This document shows, in pieces, positions 56,173 through 64,000 of a stretch of DNA of 64,000 nucleotides (position 1 is the stretch's first letter; the number at the start of each line of letters is the position of its first letter). A model generated the notes under the pieces. The model made no database searches and had not been told where the DNA came from. It was given only the letters and a program-made list of their open reading frames with translations. The position numbers and the translations under genes are program-made. Origin of the DNA: Symsagittifera roscoffensis (lineage: Eukaryota > Xenacoelomorpha > Acoela > Convolutidae); contig NC_087064.1 of NCBI RefSeq assembly GCF_963678635.1, forward strand, positions 29,738,189-29,802,188, written 5' to 3'.

Positions 56173-57737
56173 TTTGCCTTTTGGATTTGTAACCTGTTGA
56201 CTTTATCCCTGCCATGAGAATGGGTGGCACCATCGCTACATCGGTTAACATTCTGTCCGTGCCAGGCAATTGATAATCACCTTGTCCCAAATCCAGGGCC
56301 TCTTCGACTCGTTTTCGTTTCGCTGAATTGACAGCTTTCATTGATATCTCTGAATCCACCTTCGTCTTTCCTACTCTCCTCGGCATCACTTTGCTGCCTA
56401 ACTTCATCTTCATCTCGTTGATCTTATCAATCACCAATTTCGATCGCATCGTTACCCTCCTGGTTCTTGACAGATATACCACCTCTCCTTTATCATCCTG
56501 CGGTGTCATCTTGATGGGAGAGTTCGCCTCACTTTCATCAGTGGCTGAGTCAATCAACAACTCACTCAATCTCCCTTCACACTCATCAAGTTTGTCAAGG
56601 ACTTCCCACATCAATGGTCGGTTGAGACCTATTTTCAAAATGGACTGGGTCCCATAGCTCTGAACCTTTGTCCAGACTTCTTCCATGAACGCCACTCTGT
56701 CCAATCTACATCCCGTCCTACTTTCATGGTCTCGGTGATGCACTTCCCACTCTTCTTCGGGCAACGTTCCCAAGAAAGGTACTCTGGCAGAGCCCTCTAT
56801 TCTTCTTCTCCTAGGTGATTCCATGAGGATTCTTTGTTCGTTATTTCTCGAGTTGCCAGGAGAGCTGCTCTCCGGCAAATTCCGTTTCATTTCGGTAAAG
56901 GCTGACGGAGGTTCCAGTGTCGAAGTGCCTTCATCTGCTGGCTCAGTCGCCTCCAAAGTATCCGCGTTGTTCTCAAGATCACTGAGGAAATTGAAATCCA
57001 GGCTGGATACTCCTCCTGTCGATGCCCTGTCGTCTTCCCCACCAGCTTGATTTGCATCTTGTTGCATGGGTTCTTCCGTTTGACGGCTTCCTCCCTGCCC
57101 ATCATCTCCTTCTGACGTATCCTTCTTCGAGCTTGAGGGTCCTTGCTTTTCAGTGTCGGCCCCTCCCGGAAGTTTCGGTATGATCAGTGTACCGGCCGAT
57201 CCATCTTCCTCTTCTCCATCGACCACTTTGATTTCCTCACAGCCGAAGGGTGCTAGGAAGGTTCTCGTCTGCAACGTTCCTCCTACTTTCAACTCCGGTT
57301 TCACACTAGTCAGGATCAAGGAGGTTGCCTCTCATCTTCATAGGCGCTAAGCCTAATCCCGCCCATTTCTTGTCAAATCCTCCCGGCTTGGGAGTCGCGG
57401 CGTTGCTTATTTGCCTTCTCGTCGCTTGATCCGTGTAAGCAAATCGTGTGTACTGTAACCCGGCAGCATTCCTCCCCACAAAGTATGGATCCATCGTTCC
57501 CACGAATTTCCTTATTCTCCTTTCATTGGTTTCAAATGCTCTCGACCTAGGAGTTTGCACCACGGAGACTGCTCCGAGCAACATCCTTCTTATCAGGGGG
57601 AGTTCAGGGATTTCTTCCGGCAGCTTCTCGTAATCACCCCAATCTTTCTTCTCTTCTCTCACCTTGTGATATGCTGTAGTGAGACGAGGAACCCTGGTTA
57701 TCTCACCATTCAACTTATCATAGGTCTCAGTTTCCAA
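56126..57737 (-). pseudogene. Middle domain and linker, C
   Basis: 57737-57306 has PELPLIRRMLLGAVSVVQTP and MDPYFVGRNAAGLQY. 57319-56126 has an acidic Ser/Gln-rich region, then GTLPEEEWEVHHRDHESRTG, VAFMEEVWTKVQSYGTQSIL and a basic linker (RKRVEEALDLGQG). This corresponds to A 11796-9793. The two segments overlap in different frames, so one shift is needed. Confidence 0.6.
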
Positions 57738-58528
57738 AGCTTCAGAAACACCTCGATGTGCCCACTCTCTACTTCTCCCATGCGATCACGGAAGTGATCG
57801 TCAAAAGTGATGACTGTCATTTCTGGCTCTGATATCTTCGCAAACAACAAATCTTCGCTCATGAGCTCCCGCAACACGTGCTGCTCACACCAGTTCAGCG
57901 CACTACCGTCCACTGCTGATATGAGGTTCAGGTGCAGCACCAACCTCCTATACGCCTCCACCTTAACATCAGGGAACGCAAATATGATTGCTGGTCCATA
58001 GATTACTGTCACAAACTCCGTGGCTCCCCTGATCAACGCTAAGGGATCGATCCTCATAGCCAAGCTCAGATCGGTTAGTAGGGGCATGCCCCCAACATGT
58101 CGTCTCACATCTTCTTCTCTTTCAATAGTCTCATCTTCTCCCGTTCCAAAGCGATTTTGTTGTAAGAGATATTGGATAAGAGTGTGTCTCAGGTCTCTTA
58201 TCTTATTCCACGAGTCCGTGGCTTTCTTCATGTCTAATTTTCTCACCTTCTCTCTCATCTGCTCTGGACAACGTGTCAGCTTCATTAATCCTCCCAAGTT
58301 TCCGTGGGTAATCGCATTCAACGTTAGAAGCCCATCTAACCGCAGGTTCTGAACTCCTTCGGTGAGCAGTACCGCCGGTCCTTTCACGAAACTCTCTGTT
58401 CCAAACGTCACGAACAAGGCTAGTAGCTCCACAATCGATACTTCCACTACTGCTTGGAGGAATTCCTTTATCAAGTAATGAGAGACTTTCGGGTAAACTT
58501 TCGACAAGCGTGCTATCTGTCCGTTCAA
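57710..58528 (-). CDS. Helical domain, second half, C
   Basis: 272 open residues: FGTESFVKGPAVLLTEGVQN, LRLDGLLTLNAITHGNLGGL, QQNRFGTGEDE, GMPLLTDLSLAMRIDPLALI and VIYGPAIIFAFPDVKVEAYR, then NLISAVDGSALNWCEQ. The match to A and B is strong over all of it. No catalytic motif is seen. Confidence 0.55.
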   Translation of the reverse strand: MNGQIARLSKVYPKVSHYLIKEFLQAVVEVSIVELLALFVTFGTESFVKGPAVLLTEGVQNLRLDGLLTLNAITHGNLGGLMKLTRCPEQMREKVRKLDMKKATDSWNKIRDLRHTLIQYLLQQNRFGTGEDETIEREEDVRRHVGGMPLLTDLSLAMRIDPLALIRGATEFVTVIYGPAIIFAFPDVKVEAYRRLVLHLNLISAVDGSALNWCEQHVLRELMSEDLLFAKISEPEMTVITFDDHFRDRMGEVESGHIEVFLKLWKLRPMIS

Positions 58529-58539
58529 AACCTTCTTCC

Positions 58540-59520
58540 CCCTTCACTTCCTGGGTCCAGAAGGTTTCCAGGGTAATCTGGCACGTTCTGTTCACAAACT
58601 CAGCTGTCTTTTCTTCAGCATTTTCCGCTAGGTTCACCTCCTTTAACAAGTAGGCATGGATCTTCTTAATCATTATGGGGCCTTGCTCAAAAGCATCTGG
58701 ACCCAATGCCGCTACTCGAGGACTTAGATGTAACCACTGGATGGCCTCCGGTTTGGTCCTCAAAACCATCGCCTCCAGATGAGCTCTAGTCGCCTTGGAA
58801 TTTTTCCTTCTCGCTTTTTCCCCTGTCACTTCCATTGCTCGGAACCATAAGTCGTTCGACATTGCTAAGATCAATCGATGGTCGTCGTCTATTCCCGGTT
58901 GAAGTTTGAGCTGTCGACTGAAGTTGGACAGTTCCAACCCCAGCACCTCATCCAACACTAACATGTGCAGCGCATGGTCCTTGAATCCTCTCATCGCGTT
59001 CGAGATATCTGACCACACCGCAGGTAGTTCAGCCCTGAGTGGTCTCAGGTTCTCCATCTCTATCATGCGATTTGGGGCCGATATGATCACATCATGTTTC
59101 CCTTCCGAAAGCAAGGTCACGATCTCATACACGAACTTCAATCCATCCGGGAGACATGCATACCCCGGAGACAGCGCGAACACTACTCTCGGTGTCACCT
59201 TGGTGAACGACCCCTCCTTCGTCGCATCCACCACTTCACCCATTGACTCCAGGATATCCTTTATTGCTGGCCACACAGCATTTTCTGCCATTGAAGGATC
59301 TCTGAATCTGCTCAGGAAACCTCTAATGTGCAAATGGTCATTGATGCCAGCAAACACGACCGTGACTGGGTTCATGTCCGTCTGTCTTTGTACCCCTATT
59401 GCCAGAGATACGGCTTGCAGTAGGTCCAGATCGACCGCTGCCAACATTATGACATCCGCCCAAACAGAGACTTGGAAGTGTACCCGAACTCTGAATTCGC
59501 TAATATCATAATCTTGGCCT
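58540..59520 (-). pseudogene. AGxNDHL domain and first half of helical domain, C
   Basis: From about 59520 the frame gives NSEFRVHFQVSVWADVIMLA, then VVFAGINDHLHIRGFLSRFR, VVFALSPGYACLPDGLKFVY and HDVIISAPNR. The helical domain follows: VLGLELSNFSRQLKLQPGID, LRTKPEAIQWLHLSPRVAAL. This is the best-preserved copy and shows that the two domains are joined in one frame. A frameshift near 58540 ends it. The Rossmann-like strand order is suggestive only. Confidence 0.6.
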
Positions 59521-59733
59521 TCCTCATTTCTGCTTTGTCGTACGCGGCAAAGATGGTCTCATCTTTCTTTATCGCTTTCAATCAACCGTACCTTTGGACG
59601 TCACCATCTTGACTCACTTTTTCGGGTATGTTCTATCTTTCACATGACTCGGGGGTGTCGCCATCTGCCTGAACATCTTCACATGTTGTCCAATCGGCGC
59701 CCTCGTTGTCAGAAATCTTCCCGGTCTCTCTTC

Positions 59734-61328
59734 TCAATTCCCCTCATCATGATTCAACCTCACGTCCTGCAATGGTCTTGCGTTCACTGGTCCCATTGTG
59801 TTATTAGAGGGCAGTCCATCTAGGTCAGCAAATCTCAAGGCCGTATTGGAGCTGAAGTTTATGCCAGCGGCTATCAACCAGTCTATGCCTGTTTTCGAGT
59901 ACAGTCTACTGAAGGATAGCCTCGCACCATTCAGCATCCTCCTGGCAACCTTGATGAAGCTCACCCTGTGGAGATCCAGCTTCATTAATTCGTCCTTGTA
60001 CACATGCCAGGGAGATGGTATGGGCCTTGACCACATCAACGAGCCTCTATCCGGGCATCTCTCTTCTCGACTGGTACTTGTCGTCTCCGATCTCGTGTCT
60101 GATCTAGACGTGCTAGTTGTCTCTTCCATCGGGTTGACAGGCCCTAGTCTTCTCCTAGGATGAATGGTCCTCCTCACCGGCGCTTCTCCCAATCGATCTT
60201 GAACGTCTGTTCTTTGACCTGGTTTGCTGGAGCTCTGCAGTCTATAGTTCGTGACGGCCGGGACCGTCCCCAAGCGGGTTTCCAGGCTAGGAGGCACAAA
60301 GGTGGTAATCACCGTTTCATTCGATGCTCCTTCCTCCTTTAGCACTCCTGTGTCAAAGAGTTCTACTTCCAATTCATCCAACCGCTCTTGGAAGACTCGA
60401 TTCAACCAAGCCTGTCCTTCTATACTATCGAAGTGATGGCGTCCGCGGTCAGCCTGGCCTGATCCATAGCTCTCAACTCATGTTCGATGTCCATGAGGAT
60501 CATTCTTCCGGCATTCCGACTTGCGAGATTCCTCAAGATATTATTCCACCTGACCACTCCTTCATTGTCCCTTCTCCCTGTTGCTGTCAAGCTCCTTGTA
60601 TTCATTGGCACAGTGCAAACGGTCAGTACCGCGCAGTTGAATTTCTGCCAGAGAGTAGTAAACAAGCACACCATCATTGATTCCCATAGTGCTTCCTGCT
60701 CATCCGAACCTCTAGAGATGTTATTCGTTCCAACCAGGATCATCAAATGGGCGATCCTCCCTGGATTGATTAGTGCCACCATCCGATATAACTGGGCTAT
60801 CGTCGCGCCTCCGAAGGCCATCACCGTGGTGACCCAAGAAGTCCTCAAAATCGAGAGTACTCTGACTAAGCTGTCTCCCAGTATTAGATTTGATGTCCCC
60901 AGTGGCGGTTGCTGCAGATTTACTGCCGGGTTCCAAGTCGTTCGATTGAAGCAAGCTCTCGGATCTGTCTCCGGGACTCCCGTGAAGTTATATCTCAACT
61001 GATTATTCTTTTGTACGTATATTACTCGACACACTTTCTTCGCTGGCATCCTCCGTATTTTTCTCTCTGGGGCCTTAGAGCTCCCCATTGGTGGCATCGT
61101 GTCGCTAACTCCCTGTCTGATTACGGTTTGGGAGAGTTGTACTCTGCCCGTGTCGTCGATCGTTCCATAGGGTGCAGTCACCATGGAACCTTGTGCATTC
61201 TTGTTGGCGATTAGTCGTCCAGCTGTCTCTATCAGCCTCTTCACCGTTTGTTCCACGACTGGGTCACCCAAGGTGTCACTAGGGTCCGGGATTGTCACTC
61301 GATTTGATTTGATTCGATTCGATTCCAA
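59734..61328 (-). pseudogene. SGNH hydrolase domain and linker, C
   Basis: 61328-60420 is open: a spacer, then SNLILGDSLVRVLS (nucleophile kept), VMAFGGATIAQL, LVGTNNISRG (GTND changed to GTNN), and CTVPMNTRSL. The final block lies across a stop at about 60420: RGRHHFDS, where A has RDGIHFNT, so the Asp is lost. 60405-59734 continues as the linker. The N-terminal helical domain present in A and B is missing here; the frame starts directly at the spacer after the splice-like site, consistent with a deletion. Confidence 0.7.
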
Positions 61329-61688
61329 GGTTTTGACTCAAGTGAGTAATTAAATGATCAATCAGGATCTAGAAAAGAAGTCACAAATATCACACTTGTC
61401 AGTCTCACCTTAACATATATCGTTAAATCTTGCTTAAAAACAGTCCAGATAAAAAGATATTTATCCTAAAATTTATTAAAATCAATCGGTCTCTAAAATT
61501 TTGGAATTCGACCTAAGATTGGACAGTCCAAACTTTGGATCTATTCCTAAGATCGTCGTTCAGTTGTTCATGGTCACTAACCCCTTCTTACCCACGATCT
61601 TAGCAACATAACACATAGCATAACATAACACACATATCACACATTACATACAACTTAGTCTTTAGCCTAACACCCTCTCGCACGTCAC
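61329..61688 (-). other. Gap between macrodomain and second coding region of C
   Basis: AT-rich, with an ACATAACA-type low-complexity stretch at 61600-61650. It contains the candidate splice site at 61369-61384. Confidence 0.6.
61369..61384 (-). promoter_or_regulatory. Candidate 3' splice site of C
   Basis: The coding strand reads GTGACTTCTTTTCTAG|ATCCTGATTGATCATTT. The downstream TGATTGATCATTT is identical to the sequence after the matching site in A. Confidence 0.45.
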
Positions 61689-62584
61689 TCAGCCTATACT
61701 TAAGTAATATTTCTTATGTAAATATACTTGTTTATTAGTATCAGAGAATATCACGTGTACAAGCGCGTACATTTCCCGAGGATGCAGTCGTCCTCTGTTT
61801 GGATCGTACACTGGAAGCGAGAGCTCCTTAACGTCCATTTCCACGAGGAAGTCCCTCAACCTCGTCATGGACAAGACTTGGTTCTCTGGGTCCACGTGCT
61901 GCTTCTCCGTCGCCCTCGTCACCAACAAGTATAGGTATTTGCCCGGTATCTGTGACGCCGCCGGAGGTAAGGCTGCTACGCCCCCTACTCCTGGTCTTTG
62001 CTTCCAAAAAATTCTATGTTTTTATATTCTCTCTTAAAATCTGCCGCTAACGCTGTCCTAAAACTCATGTCTGCTGTGATTGCTATCGCACATGTTCTAT
62101 TTGTGAGTATGAAATCACTGTCTGTTAGTATTATGCTACTTGAATATTCATTTGGTAGGTTAAAATATGACTCAACTACCCTCCCTATGTCAGGTTTCTT
62201 AGGTTCTTCGCCTGTTTCTGCTTCTAAGTCTCCTGTCTCTCTTGCTATTCTCAATTTTTTTATTATCAAGTTTTCAGTGTAGGTAAGTCCTACCCCCACT
62301 CCCCGGACAAAAATATCCATCGACACCCCCGTCGATCGCATACCGGGTATCAAATCGAGATTGGAAGCCGGAATGATTAGTCGCCCTTCCTGGGCAGCCC
62401 AGGAAGGATCATCTCGTTCGATTTTCATGTATTTTATGCTTTCACGATCTACTTCTTGAATCGTGACACTGGTCTCCTTTGGGTCCGACGTCATTTCGTT
62501 CAGCCATTCTAAGACATGCAGATTCGTCAAGTCTTGTTCATATGACTGCTGTTGCTCGTCGTCGAATTCTACCTCGGGTTTCAA
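61689..62584 (-). pseudogene. Post-integrase tether and macrodomain of C
   Basis: 62584-61985 is the tether plus DIFVRGVGVGLTYTEN and the start of the macrodomain (ILTDSDFILTNR, AIAITADMSFRTALAADFKR). A frame change near 62000 leads to GKYLYLLVTRATE and 61928-61689: MTRLRDFLVEMDVKELSLPV, YDPNRGRL, HVIFSDTNKQVYLHKKYYLS. The pattern is that of a TARG1/OARD1-type ADP-ribose-binding macrodomain, with the catalytic loop altered the same way as in B. It ends the pol frame. Confidence 0.7.
62282..62317 (-). promoter_or_regulatory. Candidate central polypurine tract in C pol
   Basis: Same block as in B; the exact motif is at 62298-62309. It encodes the same FVRGVGVGLT peptide. Confidence 0.45.
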
Positions 62585-62870
62585 CCGGTCGTCGACCCAC
62601 TAATCGTCGTGATCATCGACTATGTCAATGTCCTGTGACACAGTTTTTTCTTTTAGACCCACTACTTCTTCCACTATCTTTTTCAGATCTATCCTATCCA
62701 CTACGAAGTCGTCACCGTAAGGTTATATTTCTTTCTTGGTCTTGTCCCGGCGTTCTGTCGAGTCTGTACCGTAAGCGGAAGATCTGGTTCCAAATTCTTG
62801 GGAACCTCCATCTGTTCGGGATCCTGCCAATCCTCCTCTGCGTAGGGTAAGGTTTCATCGTCCGCTTCGA

Positions 62871-64000
62871 TCACCTCGTTTGGATCCAGGTCCAGCGGTT
62901 TTTCGTTCCTTCCTCCACGACTTCGTTTCCATCGTTCTTCTCCCTCGTGCCCTTCTCGTTGACCTCACAAGCAGGATCCATCATTAGATAATCCCCTTCT
63001 TCCATGTCTGCCGGTATACACCAGTCTTCTTTCGATGGATTGTGTGACTTAATGTTCTCGTAGTGGGCGGCTCGGCCAGTACTCAGTCTATAAAAGCGTC
63101 CCTTCTGGTGCACTTGCGTAATCATGAAGGGTCCCCTCCAATTTTTAGGAGCTTTTTCGTTCCTTTCGGTGGTTTGACGTTCTGAAATACCCATACGTAG
63201 TCTCCCATCGAGTAAGCTTTTGCACCAGCTGCTTTCTTGTCGAATTTTTTCCTCTGCCTTGCTTTTGCTTGCTGAGTATTTCCTCTACACAAGTCGTTCA
63301 ACTCCTGTTGACGTCTGATCACATCCCTCACGTAGATCTGTGGAGACGTTTTCTTTCCCTCATACTCTGGGTAGAAAAAGGTTAATGGTAAAGACTTCCC
63401 GTGTCCAGTTAGCATCATGTGTGGACTAACTCCAGTGGTGGAGTGTTGCGTGCTATAATAGGCTCCCATCACCTGTAGAAGGTATCTGTCCCAATCGGTC
63501 ATGTACCTGGAACAATATACTCTCAGCATCGACACTAACGTCCTATTCTGTCTTTCCACTAAGCCATTCGTCTGGGGGTGGTATGTCGTGGAGTGAGCCT
63601 GAGCAACCTGTGAGCGTCTCATAAGCTCTTTCGTAAGCTCTCCTACGAAAGCTGTTCCATTGTCCGACTGAAACTTCATCGGACAACCATGTCTTGATCA
63701 GGTGGTCGCATATCTCTTCCGACGAGGCAGTGAAATGATCTATCATGATCAATACCTGATTAGAACCACTGTCTGTCATGCATATCTTTTCGTGATCTAC
63801 CTGCACCACCTCGTTGAATTCAGACGACCCGATCGATTGTAAAGGAAATCGCAATTTCCTTGGATCCTTGAACTGCTGGCATGACAAACATGCTGTTACC
63901 CACTTCTCGCATGCTTTTTTCATTCCAGGCCACTCAAAGTGCTTCAGGATCCTCTGATTTACTTTGTCAATCCCCTGATGGCCCATCTGATCATGCGACC
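62871..64000 (-). pseudogene. pol: Integrase of element C, cut by window end
   Basis: 63986-63543 begins in the zinc region (MGHQGIDKV, so both His are present here) with CLSC, QVDHEKICM (first Asp) and IMIDHF. About ten residues are deleted after this, then a frameshift. 63679-63122 has FQSDNGTAFVGELTKELMRR (second Asp) and NGLVERQNRTLVSMLRVYCS (Glu), then TFFYPEYEGKK. 63194-62871 has NWRGPFMITQVHQKGRFYRL, the GPY/F-like module. It is the cleanest integrase of the three but is still broken. Confidence 0.9.

Larger units (their letters stand above)
51928..64000 (-). mobile_element. Giant Ty3/gypsy-type LTR retroelement C, 3' part only
   Basis: The 3' LTR is 51928-52827. The internal region continues past the window end, where the integrase is cut. 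The gene order matches A and B from integrase to the 3' end. C is closest to intact in integrase and macrodomain, but it lacks the N-terminal helical domain of the second coding region and about the first 300 residues of the C-terminal protein. It carries a tandem duplication of its 3' end (about 53090-55040). It lies next to the outer end of B's 5' LTR, separated by 453 bp of other sequence, so it is an independent insertion in the same orientation. Confidence 0.85.

Noticed and set aside
1-64000. tRNA, rRNA or host protein-coding genes
   Set aside because: I looked for and did not recognise any; all supported features are retroelement-derived or simple repeats.

Overview
The window is a metazoan, probably invertebrate, repeat block. 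The evidence is a Penelope-like RT fragment, a LINE-like tail, Ty3/gypsy polyproteins, and the absence of bacterial operons or host genes. I cannot name the species. Almost all of the 64 kb belongs to three related giant LTR retroelements, all transcribed from the minus strand. I call them A, B and C.

Layout on the plus axis: 240-1158 is a Penelope-like fragment. 1159-1491 is a truncated 3' LTR of B, and 1492-4961 is the 3' end of B. 4962-32915 is a complete element A of 28.0 kb with two 882-bp LTRs, inserted inside B. 32916-50592 is the rest of B, and 50593-51474 is its 882-bp 5' LTR. 51475-51927 is a LINE-like stub with flanking DNA. 51928-64000 is element C, with a 900-bp 3' LTR; C runs off the window inside its integrase gene. 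Without A, B measures about 22.4 kb.

Each element reads 5'->3' on the minus strand as: LTR, tRNA-type primer site set 11-12 nt inside, a long repeat-rich leader, gag, aspartic protease, reverse transcriptase, RNase H, a long acidic linker, integrase with a GPY/F-type C-terminal region, a tether and a macrodomain of the TARG1/OARD1 type. A short repeat-rich gap follows, then a second coding region of roughly 9 kb. That region holds a small helical N-terminal domain, a coiled coil, an SGNH (GDSL) hydrolase domain, a second Rossmann-like domain with a conserved AGxNDHL motif, a helical domain, an acidic middle domain, and a large C-terminal protein with a Cys/His-rich tail. I see no signal peptide or membrane anchor, so this second region does not look like a normal envelope gene. 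Canonical-looking 3' splice sites lie just upstream of it in all three copies, which suggests expression from a spliced RNA.

All three copies carry frameshifts, stops and deletions, so this is a fossil record and not an active locus. A and B carry large internal rearrangements: three 1.32-kb tandem units in B, and a nested 1.9-kb plus 0.78-kb duplication in A. A 12-base motif, TGTCCGGGGAGT on the coding strand, lies three bases inside the 3' LTR of every element. It recurs within pol in more than one reading frame, as expected of a polypurine tract with a central copy.
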